This document shows, one piece after another, positions 49,896 through 63,850 of a stretch of 64,000 bases of DNA (its first letter is position 1; each line of letters opens with the position of its first letter). This DNA is from Mycteria americana. Lineage: Eukaryota > Chordata > Aves > Ciconiiformes > Ciconiidae. A program made the position numbers and the translations under genes. Location: contig NC_134366.1 in NCBI RefSeq assembly GCF_035582795.1, forward strand, positions 134,502,756 to 134,566,755, written 5' to 3'. The notes under the pieces were generated by a model. It saw only the letters and a list, made by a program, of their open reading frames with translations, did not search any database and had not been told where the DNA came from.

Positions 49896-49914
49896 CATCA
49901 ATTGTAAATTGATG
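49896..49914. repeat. Perfect 8-bp inverted repeat with 3-base loop
   Basis: CATCAATT (49896-49903), GTA, AATTGATG (49907-49914). It is a small hairpin just beyond the CR1 fragment; each arm contains a homeodomain-type AATTGA word. Confidence 0.9.
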
Positions 49915-52900
49915 CATTTGTTCAAATATACAGTATAAAACAGTATTACAATCAAGCTGTAGTTATAATGAGAACCATAACTTTGACTTTTCTTTTTCTT
50001 GGCTTCATATGTGAAAAACTGTACTGTAGTATATTATTTAATTGTTTAGTACTGAGGTCTCTCTGTTTTATCATAGTATGTGACATGCTACAGTACCACT
50101 CTGTATAAAAACCTTTGGTGCTTGAAGCAGTGGTGGAACAGTAAGAGTTTATTTATGTCTTCATGTATAGATATGCGAGTGCCATATTTAGAAAAACGTT
50201 TGCACAAATAATAACCACTTCGTACTGGGTTTTTTTGAGAATTATGTTGCTTTGTTTAGCTGAGAAGTACTTGGAAAGTAGTACATCTGTAAATCTGAAG
50301 TCATAGGCATTGACTGTTACTTCTGTGTTTCACTTGATAATTGCTGTTGGAGAAGAGGCTATCCTGAAAGTTACTTTGACCTTCAAAGTAGTCTGTAATA
50401 TGCACTCATGCAGTATTTCAGCATAAGCAACTGAATTTTGGGGAGTTTTACGCTTCCGTAATGGAAAAAATATTTGCTGTATAAAGATCATGAAATACTT
50501 GAGACCCCATCGTCATGAAAGTAGGTGAACTGATTTTATAAAGAAGGAGCAGTTGCATTTTCAAAATGGATGCTCCGAAAGGTGGCAAGTATGAGTTCGT
50601 AACACTTAGAAATAAAGAGAACTCTAAGAGAGATCCTACAAAATTCTTTTGTTTTTCCTACCAAGAATGCAGGTGTCATGAAAGGCTTGTGCCCGATCCA
50701 GTTGTTGAGGAGTCACGGTTGTGCTTTGACAAGTTAATTTTTAAACTTTCTCATGAAACCTATTTCAGTTTCTAGATAGCATGCCATATGTACAAGATAA
50801 GCTCATCAGTTGTTTTGTTTTCTTTTTAAAATAAGTTAAATTGCAGTCAGTGTGCTTACAGGTAAATTTGTTGAGGGTAACGGGGAAAGAAACTATATAG
50901 AAGTATAGGGTTTTGGTTTAAGAAAGAACTTAAAGGAATTTTAGGATGAGGTCGTTTCTTAGTTCAAATACTACTAGCAAAGCACCTAGAAGAAAGTGGA
51001 GGGGTGGTTTTCTGTCTGCAAAGTAAAGGTTGGTAGCAAAATTTGAAGTAACAAGGGTTGAAACTAATCCAGCCTAGACACAATCAAAAGCAGCGTGTTG
51101 TGAGATGGTACGTTCCCTTAGGTGGTGTTTAATGAGGGGTGCTCTTGCCATTTTTGGTATCTCTTCCTGAGCTAATGCTTTTTGAACTTCTCCTCCTAAG
51201 TAATTTTCACAAAGGATAGAGGGGAAATCTGGAATTTGTTTGTTTAAAAGATGCATAGTTGTTGTGCATTAGTACAATGTATCTCTGCTATTGGAAGATC
51301 ACAAGCTATCAGTCATTTAGGGCCCAGGTTTAAATGGAATAGGGGCTCTTGTAGGCTGATTTATTAGAATACATTGCTTATATGCTTGTTTAAAAGTGTC
51401 AGTAGAAAATTTGATATGAAAAAAATGGCATGAAGACAGTTGGAGAAGATTTTGTCATGGTCTATGAATAGCTGATAAACAAAACAAGGTGCCGTAATGC
51501 TGTCATTTCCTCCCTTAACCTCCTTGTCCCCCATCCCCCCGTGCACATGGGATTCTGAAAGTGGCATTGGGAGGGGGAAGTAGGTCTTAATCTAGTAGCA
51601 TGAGCCACGCTATGGATTATAGGTATCTGCTCCTGTTTCTGTGATCCTTGTCATGGGCATATATCACTTTTGTTCCCCTCATCCCCCAGCAGTAAGGCAG
51701 TATCTTTTGGGGCTGGCAACAGGCTTTTAAAAGGCTGTGCTCCATCAAGTACGTTCTTAACAAAGACCTCTAAGTAGCTAGGTACTGCACCACAAATGAC
51801 AATTACTCATTAAATGGTAACTTCAACTTGCTGAAAATGGAGACAACTGTATATTAGATTTCTTTATTTTAAACTATGTTAGAGGCTCAGTGTTTTAAGT
51901 CTGAAATATGCAAAAGGTATCAAACTAAAAGGCAGGACAGCCTTTCTGCAGGCCTCGTAAGTCTTTCAGATGAGTTTGGTGTTGATGATTTAATGATCTT
52001 GTTAGTATTATCTTATTTTTAATCAAAAAGGCATATGTGTTGATGAGAGGTATGAAATGAAATCATGTGCTTTGGGTTCCACATCCCCGTTTTAGAGGAT
52101 TTATGGAGCAGTTACGCATTAGCAGAATAGAGTCCCAGCGTAGGGTTTGTTGCAGGATAAAATCAAAACTGACTCTTTGACAGTAAGTTGTCAGTTTTCC
52201 TTGCTTTTTCAAAGGCTTGGATACATGTTTGTTCCTTCTGGTCTATCCTGAAGTTTAACAGGGCGGTAGGGCTCATCCTGAGTTAACTACAACAGCAAGC
52301 TCTTGGAAATTTTATGTGGAAAATACTTAAAAACGTTGATAATGATGGACTGTCCTGCTGTGGTGCTGATGCCTCCTTTTCCCCCGTATGATTATTGATC
52401 TGAATCCGACAGACATATGTGATTGGAGCATGAGTTGATGTACATTTGCCCATCACTCGGCCTCATTTTCTTATTAATGAGGTAGATGAGGATAAGTGGA
52501 AGGAAATAAATTATTTGTTTCTGTTTAAGCACATTTTTTGCATGGTTAAGAATGATGCTTTTTCTTTCCTCTCTTCTTCCCCTTTTACCCTTCTATGTCT
52601 ACAAAACAAATAGTCAAACTACCAGTTACGTGTTTTTAGCTGGAGGAGTGGAAGGCATTTAATGTATCAGGTATAGAAAGAAGATGCTTATCTGAATATT
52701 CAGGTAGATACTACTATAATACAAAGAAGATGGAAATTTGGAGTAACTTCTGAAAAGCATGTAACTGCAAGGAAAAAAAGAAACAAACCAACAAACCAGT
52801 ATGGCCAATTCTTGCTTTTTTGAGTGGGCAAGCAAGTTGGGGCCTTAAGGTGAAGGGTCTGGATAGTTTCAGAATATGGGGATGCAATTTAAGACAGTAG

Positions 52901-53529
52901 TCTTAGTCACCTGGCTTGGAAGGAAAAATACAACTTCTGTGTTTAAATGGATGCATATTTAGAATTGGTAACACTGTTGACACCAACGTTACAAACACTT
53001 CGCATTTTTATAGACTGAAGTCCCATCCGTCATCTCTAGCCTTTCCCAAAAATCAAGATATCTGAATACTGTTACCATATTCTGTCTTGTGATAAGCCTG
53101 ATTGTATCTAGCTATTCTTCTGGTCATGGACCATCATTTACCCTGGGTGATGACAAAAGCTGTTGTGCGTTAACTGATGGAATCCATAATATGTTTAAAT
53201 ACATGCACAACTGGCATTTTCTGTGTTAACAACTCCAAACTTTGTATTGGGTTTCCTTATGTCTTGTAATTTCTCTTTAAAATCTTTGTGAAATTAGTAA
53301 CTTGGATCTTCTGTGTGATTAACAGCATCCATAAAAGCTATCTGTGAAGGAAAGATCATTGGTTTTTTTGGAGATGAACAAAATGTAAAGTCATACCTGT
53401 TGTGCATCTTAGTCTAAGTCAAGGTTTCTATAACATGAAATGTCATTCGCAGGAATTAAACTGATTTCATACTGAGGCTTCTGTTTTAAGATACAGGAAT
53501 CTTCAACAGGGGAGGGTTAAAAATGATAC

Positions 53530-53562
53530 CTTGAAATATGTTCCTGTTATCTTGAAATATGT
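53530..53562. repeat. 12-bp direct repeat with 21-base period
   Basis: CTTGAAATATGT occurs at 53530-53541 and 53551-53562, a short local duplication in intron sequence. Confidence 0.85.
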
Positions 53563-54479
53563 CTGGACTCAGCAGCTAAGTCAAGTTCTGGTTTTGAAAC
53601 CTGATAGATCCCAGCCTCTGGTATTCCTTCAAATAAAACTGTCTTTTGCTCAGAGATTGAACATTTGGAGTTAGTCATGGATGTGAGCTTTGTGAAGTTG
53701 CAAAAATGAGGCTCGGGTTATAGAGCCAGAAATCACTCTTTTAGAAGCTTAATTTGTTCATTCAAGAGATTTGGCATAGTCGAGGGTAGAAACCTGTTTT
53801 CCAGAATGGCATTCACTTTCCCTATATCCATGTGTATATTTCTTTTTTTGTTGGGTCTAGCTAACTGACCGCAGCAAAATGATTACGTGAGGTAAAGCAG
53901 AAAAATTACAAAAGAAAAATTGTCCTCTTGCACTAATTTTTGTATATTAATTACAGGTTATTCTTCACTTATGACCCTGAAAATCCACATTTCCTACTAG
54001 AGAACTAACAACTCTTTAGCAGATAAAATCTCTCTCTCTGGTCTTTTTGTCTGGGATTTTTGTCAGTCTATAGATTTTCTTCTTATGCTATTTGTTGAGT
54101 ATAATTATGATTAGGTTGATGATCACTGCATAATTGCACTTGGTAGACTGAGTGGATCCACTGTACATAACTTTAGGTAAAAGATCATCTATATAATGAT
54201 GCCGAATGATAAAGCCACCGATAATTTATTTTCCTTCAGCAATAGTATTGCGATTCTGTGGTATCACAGTTGGTATCCCTTTAAAAACACTTTGAAATTG
54301 TTGGAGAAGCGTCCTGTGTGATAGCTCTTGCATTCAATGAGTTCTTAGATGTTTCTGAAAGATTTATAGTGAAGTCCAAAGCATTTCAAGGCCAAGTATA
54401 GCAGTCTTGTCAGATACAGCTTTACAGCCTAGTGACTTATAATGAGAGTAGAATGTAATTAGAAATTGTCCGTGTCTTT

Positions 54480-54620
54480 ACTGAGTACTGATGAAAACTA
54501 CGGCTCAAAGGTTAATTCAAATAATAATTAATATTGGTTTCTGTCAGAACAGCGTGGTAATGAAATCTTTGTCGTACGATGACTCTGATTTTAAGAAGTG
54601 GGTGCATAAGAAATAGAGGC
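54480..54620. promoter_or_regulatory. Candidate intronic enhancer with TCF/LEF and homeodomain words
   Basis: The block contains CTCAAAGG (TCF/LEF-type, about 54504-54511) directly followed by GGTTAATTC (HNF1-half or homeodomain type) and AATAATAATTAATATTGG (TAAT repeats plus an inverted CCAAT) within 40 bases. It also keeps CpG-containing words (GTCGTACGATGAC) that are rare in this AT-rich intron, which suggests constraint. It is an inference; conservation was not tested. Confidence 0.3.
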
Positions 54621-57600
54621 TACAGTTTACCTTTTCTGATTATATTCAGTTATCTTACAATCGGCATGATAGCTTGATAAAGCATAATTTGAGGGCAATT
54701 TAAACATACTCAAATATTACAACCTACAGTGAAAATCATCTAACATGTTGCATCTGTTTAAGGAGATAGATTCATAGCTAGATTGCTGAAGTAGATGGAT
54801 TTACTACAAATGATCCTTAAGGACTGTGTAAGAATTTTTTTTTTTGTTGTTAATAACTGAGCAATACCATGTGTTTGTGGAAAGTAATAAGATTTGCTAG
54901 CATGAGAAATGTGGGATGTTACATTGATGTTTGTTTAAATTGGACTAGTTTCAACGAAAGCGATAGACCAGGTTTTGCTGGCAACCAAAACAAATTCTGT
55001 TCAGTTTCTTTTCCCGAGTTGAAATTTTCTATTGGAAAAAAATAGATGTTGTTAGCTTTTGCTTAAGCTAAAACTGTAATTTTTCAGTTGCAAGTAGCCA
55101 GTGAGCTACTGGACCTGTTATTTTGAGAGGCATTTCATGAATACTTTGTTGTCTTCTGATTTTTCTGTGTGTGTTCTGATCCTGTCCTTAAAATCTGCCT
55201 ACCGAAAAGCTTCTCCAGAAGTCATAGCTATAGCTTGGTTTTATGGGTCCAAATAGTTCTGCATAACATGCCTTTCTTAAATCTCTCCTTTTTATTCAAC
55301 CTGCTTGTCTTAAACGTTACTGGATTGCCTCCCACAATTTTAAACTTGCTGTAATTTTAAGGCTGTTTCCTCTATGGCCAAAAAGGAAACTTAAATGCCT
55401 CTAAATTAGATCTGACAAAGATCAGGTATTTTCATTCTTTAATGCTTGTGAAAGTGATCACAAGACTGACTTTTTTCACTCATCTGGATAATGCTTTCCA
55501 TACAAACTGCTTCAATTCTTGGGAAGCAAAGAGAGTCTGCGGTCAAGATCGGACCTCTCAGGAGTGCGGGCACCCAACGGGAAATGAGTTATATGGCGGG
55601 GGCGGGAGCTGAGAAAAGGGGTGTGCGTGTTTGAGGGGTGTTTTGAAACCGTTGAGATGCAAGATATGAAGCATTATGTTGTTTTCTCAGAGCTATTCCT
55701 GCTGTTCTTTCTTCTTTTTCATACACTTTCTCAAAAGCCTGGATGAGAGAGTCTGTGCTATGCTGAAATTTCCGCTAGATGAGGTCGGGGGGAAGAAGAA
55801 TAAAAAAGCCCAAATTTTAACGGAGCACTGTGGAAAAGCTCACTGTGCAAGTTAGATGCTTAAATTTTCTCTCCCTTATTTTACTGTAAGCGGAGAAATA
55901 CTGGCCTGGGAACTGAGCTGCACATAAGAGTTTTATGGAGATGTCTGGAGCTACAGGGTTTGAAAACTCTAGTGAACAAACTTGATCAGGAAGGAGAGAC
56001 TTTTTATCTATAATGAAATCTGCATACAAATTTTCAAAAGCTAACAAGAAAAATCTAAAGGGTGGCTGAAATCTTAGTGAATTAAATTTGCATGTTTATG
56101 CTTAATGATTTCATTCTTTAAGAGAATCCATTGCCTGTAGAGTTGGTCCAGCTTCTGTAGAGGGTCTGCTGTAGTGGTAGCAGGAAAAAAAAGCCTTTCT
56201 AAATCTGAAATACTGTGAGATTTACTAAAATGTAAATGCCTAATACTAAAATGCTCCGCTTGTAGCAAGACCTAAATGTGCCAGAATTTGTGCTAGTACT
56301 CAAAGGTGTCAGAGTACAAATATGAATATATGAAATTTAAAGGGAGGTGCTTTGTTGAACAACCTAAAAACATTTTTTGTTTGTGTATATTCCTTCAAAC
56401 AGCAATTTGAACCACACATTAGGTCGTTCTCCCAGTGCCTTTCCATGACAGGTCGACATACTGATACGGAGGTATCAATTAAGACTACCTTTATTTAACT
56501 AGAGACGCATGCACTGGTGTAAATACGCCATCTCCAAATAGCAGTGCGACTCCATGGTGGGGAGGGGGGGAAGGGAAAAGGAGGATGGTCATTTCAGTTC
56601 ATCTTTTTTAATAGTGTAAATAGCAAAGTTGCTCGGGTTAGATCCACTTGAAATGTGCTGTAGGCTGTCCTGTAGCTTGCTTTCTCCAACCACTTGAAAT
56701 TCTTTGGGAAGGGAATCTTCCAGAGGACCGTATCTGTGCTGTGGAATAAACAGTTGTCGTGTGAAACTGATGTGAGCCTTAGTTTTACTCTGCCTCTACT
56801 AAAATACACTTTTACGGTAGTTTGTGCAGGATCAGCACAGAGGAGTACAAAGAGGGAGCTTTTCAGTACAAAGGCTGCCTGTTTGGCCTGCCCAAACCAC
56901 CGTGAATGTGTTTAAAGGGGACTTTTATTGCCATGGAAACTCTCAGACAGGAAGGAATTTGTCCTGCCATATCTAGAAAATAGTCTGTAATGGTCAGCTC
57001 TTGGAACAAAAGTGTTTCAAATAGTGGGATATATTTAAAAATTCTTGTGGTGAATATGCTTTTTTTTTTTAAAAAAAATATGTAAAACCCAATCTTATGC
57101 TAATGGCCTTTTGGTATGGGGATTTAGGGAAGACTGCAGACAAGTACAACGTGAGCAGGAGAAATGTTATGAGAAATCTAAGAAAGTTTTACGTCTCTGT
57201 GTCCAGAAGGCTTCCTAGGTGTTGAATGGATGTAGATGAAATATTTTACCTTTAAGTAGCATGTTCATCCATCACAGCCGTTCATTGAGGGACTGTGCGT
57301 GTGCTTGGCTTGAACTGCTGGAGGCAGTCCTCTGAGCACCATGGATTAATTGCCTTTGGAAGGTCTTAACTAAAACCTGTTCTTTGACTCTCTTGACAAA
57401 TATCCTTAGTATTCGCAAATGGCCTTTATTTTCTTAAATCACACTGAGATACAACATTTCTTGTCTAAAAGAAATTCTGATGCCAGATCCCAGAATATCT
57501 GCACATCCTTCACTGGAGTTGTACATTGGTATGAAATAACTCCAAGTCGGCAATCGTCCCTTCCAGCCAGCAGGAGTAGCTAGTGGTAACTGCAAGATTT

Positions 57601-58489
57601 TCCATGCTTTGTGTAGTGTTCAGTATTGATTTGACTGGGTGTTTAATCAGTTAGATGCAAAGTATTTTTTCACGTATTTGATCAAATTAGAATTCCTTTT
57701 TTTTTTTTTTCTTTTTTTCCCCTTGGGAAGTCATACCAGCAGGCACTGTTTTCTGATGTTCTTCCTCTACAGTAAATGCCTGGCTTGTTTTAATGCTGTG
57801 CTTTTCAGGTTAAGTTCTTGAACCACCTGGCTCTGGCCTGAAGGCAGTTTGAATGAATGGTATAGTAATAAGCTGATCCAATGGGTTGTGCTGCTTGAAA
57901 TCAGCCGTACCACTCTTGCTTCTTCCCTTGTGCTGTCATTGCTGTTCCAACTGCCCCTGTGGTGATGATCTTCTGATGGCAACTAATGGTTAGATCAGCT
58001 TACCTCTAGTGTCAGACTGCACCTGAACATTTTCTTGAGATGTTTGGGGTAAGCAGTAGAACGAAAGCATCTTGTTCGTGGTTAGGAACAGGAATAACTA
58101 AGGAGGAAAAATTGTCATCAAAACTTTCTGCTGCCCTGTCAATTTTGCACTTGCTCACAGATGCTGAAAATCAACGTTCAAAGTCTAATTCTACATGGCA
58201 GGCTAGGTAAAGAACAGGGTTTGTTTTAATATATATATATAAAAAATGGAGTATTTCTGTGTGCCTTTTACAAGCATTGAATGACCTTGTTTGCATTATC
58301 TGGGACAACATCGTAATCTGCTGCTCTCATATGACCACTTCTGTCTTACATGTTGATCAGTTTATTTTCTTGTCTCCTGACTTGAGGAGCCAAAAGGATT
58401 GCAGAAGGTAGTTCCAACCAGGGTTAAAAGAAACAAAGAAACAAGAAAAAAACCCCACCCAGCTGCTCTTGTTTATAAAACTATCTCTG

Positions 58490-58605
58490 CTTAATGGCTC
58501 TGTTTCCCTCATGGGGCTTGGTCCGTTTCCCTCATCTGGGAAATAGGGGTAGCCTGCCGTCCAAACTGTGCCAGAGGATGGGCATCTTAATCATGGACAG
58601 TCACT
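58490..58605 (+). mobile_element. Probable MIR/CORE-SINE remnant
   Basis: GTTTCCCTCATCTGGGAAAT followed by AGGGGTAGCCTG matches the characteristic MIR segment that reads CAGTTTCCTCATCTGTAAAA then TGGGGATAATA. Further downstream, ACTGTGCCAGAGGATGGGC is only loosely similar. GTTTCCCTCAT is present twice (58502-58512 and 58525-58535), so the remnant is internally duplicated. It has no tRNA-like head and no target-site duplication that I can see. Confidence 0.4.
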
Positions 58606-61127
58606 TGTCTTTCCAAAAGTGTAGAAACCCCTGCTAGATGTATTTCCCTAATAGTTAACTAAGTTGAGAAAGGAAATACTGGTGACATCATGTATGACTT
58701 AATATGGTTATTAACTGCACAGGTGTTGTAAAGCTGTGAATCTAAACTGTAGTGGAATAATTGTACCATATGTCAGGGGGTTTTTTATTCAATTTTTAGT
58801 CTTCCTCATTTACTATGTTTTGTTTTTTTCCTCTTTAAAAAAAAGTATTTCCGTGCTGCTTTGGTTCTGTAATACCTCTTACTTAAAAAAAGAAGGAAAA
58901 AAAAAAAGCATCCCTCTAACCTTGATTGGTTTTGATCTTAATTCATCCACTGTTTCCTTACTCGTTTCTCCAGTATGCATGTGTAGTTTTAGTCTCCTTC
59001 CTCACCCTTCCAGTTCTAGGCTTTCTCAAGCCGGCAGTTCTTCATCTGCTGTGCTTTTCATGAAGCAGGCAAATGCCCAGCTTGCTCTTTTCTGCTACCT
59101 CCCGCTCCCCTGAGGAGCTCGCACCCACTGCTTGTAGGTCCGTGTTGCTCTCCTGATGGGAAGTCTGGGAAGCACTAAATCATCCAGTCACGTACGGCTT
59201 CCTTCAACTTTCTCCCCAGCAGATCCGTGGGCTGAGTTCGCAGTACGGCGTGATGGCTGCACGCAGCTTTAAAGCTCCGGAGCAGGGATGGGCTTTCTGC
59301 CCCCACCCCACCCCCTCGCCCCACACCCGCACAGACATTTCCCTGCTCTCCAGCTGCTCTGGTTTCCATCTGCTACAGGGCCTTCTGGTGCGACTGTTTC
59401 CTCGTCTGCTGAGCCGAGTAAAATGTTGAAGGACCAGACACTGCGCTGACCCAGGGAATTAGGGGGTTGTGGTTTTGGAGAAAATGGCTTGCATGCTTAT
59501 TTTCCTTTCCTCACACAAACTTGTCATGCAACACATGCACATCTAGTATCTTGAAAAACTTCGTTAGGCACAGTTTCATTTCTTTGTAGCAAATGTGTTT
59601 ACCCATCTTAGTTGTGTACGTGATGTTGTAGGCCTGTCCCACATGGCAGCTGCCCCCTGCCCTGGGAGGAGCGCTGTGCTTCGGTCTGTGATGGGCTCAG
59701 AGATGTACAGCGATGCTAAATGTTAACTTGCAGCAGGCAGTGGGAGAAATAGCTGAAGCCTTATTTGTGAAGACAAAAATATGCAACTAGTAAGAAGTAG
59801 CAGGGAGCCAAGGGAGGCGTTAAGAAACCTTGGAGTGGCCATTGCTCTCTTGGCCCAGGAGCTAGGGAACTTTACCCCACGAGGTGTCTTCTCTTTTGGC
59901 GGGCAGATGCCTGCTGCCCATCTTCAGACTGCTATTTTAGGCTGCTCTTGTCTTTAGCACTTCTTCCATCCTGCAGTCGCTTAGATTATCCCTTTCATAG
60001 ATCGCTGGGCTGTTGCTCTCTCTTGAGTGATACTGGTAAGTTACCAACAGCAGCAGAGACAGTGGCAATACAGGCATGCAACTGAGAAGTACTCCTGTAA
60101 AGCAAAGTAGGTGAACAAGAAAACACCCCTTTTATACATGAAGAATTGTAACCACTTCTGACTTGCCAGTATGCAGAAGCCCTGCAAAACTTTATTAGTT
60201 GTCCCTGCTGAAGCATATAAAATTGTCAGAGAGCGCAGTCCCTTGCTAGTCAAGTTGTCCTAGTAAGTGAGTAGCTTCCCTTTTTCTAACTATTGCGTCT
60301 TCTTCCTTTTCGAAGTATTCATTCTTGGCTTTTAAAATCTGTTTAGACACCGTCAAATTGGTTTTGGATTTCAAAATTATATGTGTAAATGAGAAATGTA
60401 CCTAGCACCCACTTTTGTAATTGAACAAAGCTTTTATTTCCAGAACCTGACTGCTACTCAGCGTGTGGGAGAAGCGTGCTCTGACAACTTGGGCTGTTTT
60501 TTGAGGACTTCTGTGATCTCACTGAAGGGTTTTAATATTAATTCATCACTAGTGTTATGGTTGTGTTTTGATGATAGTCACTTAGGAGATGGGTGTTAGG
60601 CAACCAGTTGAAAATTACTGTAAAGTGATTTTTTTTTTTTTAAGTGGTTCATACGTTCAACTTGAAATCCCAGAGCACATTAAAAGTGCTAATGCTCATT
60701 CTCCTGAAAGCAAGGTTTCTATGTATTTCTCAAATTAGCCCCCCTGCCCCCAGATCCCAGCTAATACGATATATGTAACTTAACCACTGATTTCTAACTG
60801 GGGATCATGCATTTATTAGCTTGATGTTGGCAGAAATTGATAATGGAGAAATAAAATATTACAGAGTTGCTGATAGGAGCAATTGTTTGCCTTTTGGGAG
60901 GATAGATGTATTGCATTATCAGAGATGTAATAGACTTCTAGATGGTTTTCTATGCAAATGCATGACTGTCAGCACAGCTGCCACATGTTCTGTGGAGAGT
61001 GAGAAGACAAGCGCCATGCCCATGAGATGTGTTGCCTTCTTGAAAAACATGGAGTGAATGAGACAGTGACCGAGAAGGCGAGGACTCAGTGAAACAGGAA
61101 TGTTTTTATTGATGGATAACAGTTGTG

Positions 61128-61164
61128 TGACTCAGCATCTCAGTTGTGTGCTCAGTCATGAGCA
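61128..61164. promoter_or_regulatory. MARE/AP-1-like pair
   Basis: TGACTCAGCA (61128-61137) fits the small-Maf/NRF2 or extended AP-1 site. Twelve bases on, TGCTCAGTCATGAGCA (61149-61164) has 6-base inverted arms around GTCA and contains a near AP-1 core. Two such sites in 37 bases are unlikely to be trivial, but function is inferred. Confidence 0.35.
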
Positions 61165-63830
61165 GCTACCATGTTATAAATAGTTTAGCCATTTATCTGA
61201 GCAATGAGAATGGGTATGGAGATGTCAGGTAAGGGGCTCTGCAATGTTTTGCAAAGAAGCTTTGTCACCCCATCTTCTGCACTTGGAGCATTACTAGGGA
61301 AGATACAAAATCAGGATCAAGGGGAAGCCAGCTTGTGATTTCTGAAGTTCAGGGACAAACAACAGTGGAGTGTCTACGGGTGGTTTAAGGAGTTAGGTTA
61401 TTTGGCATGCTAGTCTGTCTAGCTACAAGGCTCTCAGATTAAGTAGCTACTGTATGGTGCAGCAGAAATGGGAAATTAATGTAAATTACTGAATTAGTAG
61501 TTACCTGGATTTGAATTCACTCAAAGCTGCAAATGGCTAGGTAAAAAGAAGTAGGGGAGACTGGCTGGACAGTCTTCTGGCTCCAGTGAAATGCGAAGTT
61601 TGTGGTAAACACTGAAAATCTTCAGTCTAGTTCTCAAAACTGTAAAAATATTTCAGGGTGTGTTCTGTAGCCGTTTCATTTGTATCAGTTATCATAACAG
61701 GTGGTATGTCTTTTGTGAAATAACAGATGGACATTGCTTTTCTAACAAAGTATAAATGATTGGACTATACTGCCATCATAGGTTTGAAATAGAGGCGCTA
61801 CATAGATCTCTATCTTGTAGATGTTCCTTGCATCACTGCTTTGTTGATGTATACTTCCTCCTTGCTTCTCAAATGAAACTCTGTCTTTAAACTTGTTTTA
61901 GTTGGCTTCAGCTCTGGAAAAAACGGCTTTTATAGTACTGCTCTGGACCTTACCAGTAACTTCGCTCCAGCTTTAATGCTGTTACTTCAGTCAGTGTTTT
62001 AGAAGGTGTGAGAGGAAGCTCAGTTTTGTCCTTGTTGTGAAGAATACATGGGGAAGGGGTGTGAGACATAAAAAATTAACTGTTCATCCTCACGTAAAGA
62101 AGTATGTCGTGGCCATATCAATAATGTAAAATTCCTAGATTATCAACAAGGGCTATTTGCGGACCAGGCTGATAGCATAGGGCTGACTCTCCTGGTTTAA
62201 ATTAACTAAATTGAATTACATGTTTATTGTAGACAGAAAAAGTGATTTAGCCTGTTTCTTAGTAGAGCATCTTGATGTTGTGAAAAACTTCAGTAATCCC
62301 TCCTGTATGTGATGCTGCTTACAATCTTGAGATCCCTAAAGAATAGGGGAGTTTTTCCTTTTAAGCAGACAGATGTTGATGAAGTGGTTTTGTTTGGTTT
62401 TCTTGAGTGTTTTTTTTAATTTTGGTTTGGTTTTTTTACCTAATGCTTCAATTACTATTTACTAAAAAGATTATAGATACATAGAAATTCTTGTTTCATA
62501 GCATCTTCCATCCCTTCTAAAGAAAATCCATTTTAAATGGAGGTGTCAGGAAGAGTTACTAGACTACATACACCATTTAGCATTTAGTGTTACTAACACC
62601 TAACCGCTGCTTCTATAAATGCAGGTGCCTAGAAATGTAGGTATTTGATAATCAGAAAAATAAGTCTGATACCATTTATGATTTTGGATAAGTATAGATA
62701 CTCTCTTTTTTGATAAGAGACTGTCAATATTGTCAAGTCTAAGGCTTAGAATTTGTTCAATAAAACGGTCACTTAGCCTGCCCCTAGAAAGTTACTTTAT
62801 GGCCCCTAGAAAGCCACAAATCAAACACAGATGCAGTCTTCCCCAGAGGAAAAAAGACACACACCAAAAAAAAAAAATCTTAATTTTAAATAAATACTTC
62901 TAGGTTTTGGTAGCAACAGCTTTTGAATAAGTTGAGAGTACAGCCTGTGCTGTAACCCAAGCTTGCCATGAGAGGCATGGCTGACTAGTGAGGAGTGCCT
63001 TTGACATGGAAGATGGCAGCTGACTTACCTGGATGCTCCGAAGCAGGCAGGAACTCTTGATAATCCCGATGAACAAATCCGGTTGACAGCTGTTGCTATC
63101 GCTACTGCCTTGCAGACATCTCTTGATTAAGCTGGTCCCAGTATCTCTTGCTTAATTCTTCTCTTTTGGTTTTTGAGTAATTTGCAGAGCTGTGCAGAAT
63201 GTGTTGGGTGCTATAGAGACATGATAGGTGCGGTTGGTATTAGGTCCTTCTGTTAGCATCCGTTACGCTGAGAAGTGAGACCCGGGTTTGAGGAAAATGT
63301 GAACAAAAGAGCCTCCTTAACAGTTTTTATAAACACCAGGTGGTAGAAGATCAGTCTATCAAGTTAAGTCTTCATGTATTTTAGAGTGATAGGACACTGA
63401 AGTTTGTCAAATAGAATTTTTTCCTCAACAAATCCTCCTCGTCCAAGCTTGGCACACTGGTATACAGTGTCCAAGGGGACCTGATTCTGATGACTGGCTT
63501 TTACTAAGGTGAGATGTTTCATCACTTGCTTTTGCTTTGAAGCTACAGTCTCAGTTGAGGACATAACGTACTTTTTTGAGGTGATCTTCTCTCTTGCTTT
63601 TATTTCAAGACTAAGTTCAGGGATTAGTGTTGTCTGAAAACACAGAGGTACGTGGATTTCAGCTGCTGAGCAAGGGCAGGAAAGGAAGAATCATGATCTT
63701 GCGTGTTTCAGATTTTTGGATGATGCTTTGTGATCAGATACAGTAACTTAAAAGGTGCTGTAAAAAGTTGGTCAGGAAAGCTCATTGCGGAGATTTTATC
63801 AGTGGCAGTAGGCAGTTCATCATCCCTTTC

Positions 63831-63850
63831 AAGTACTTATAAGTACTTAT
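63831..63850. repeat. Perfect 10-bp tandem duplication
   Basis: AAGTACTTAT is present twice in tandem. Each unit contains the palindrome AAGTACTT, an NKX2-type inverted half-site arrangement. Confidence 0.95.
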
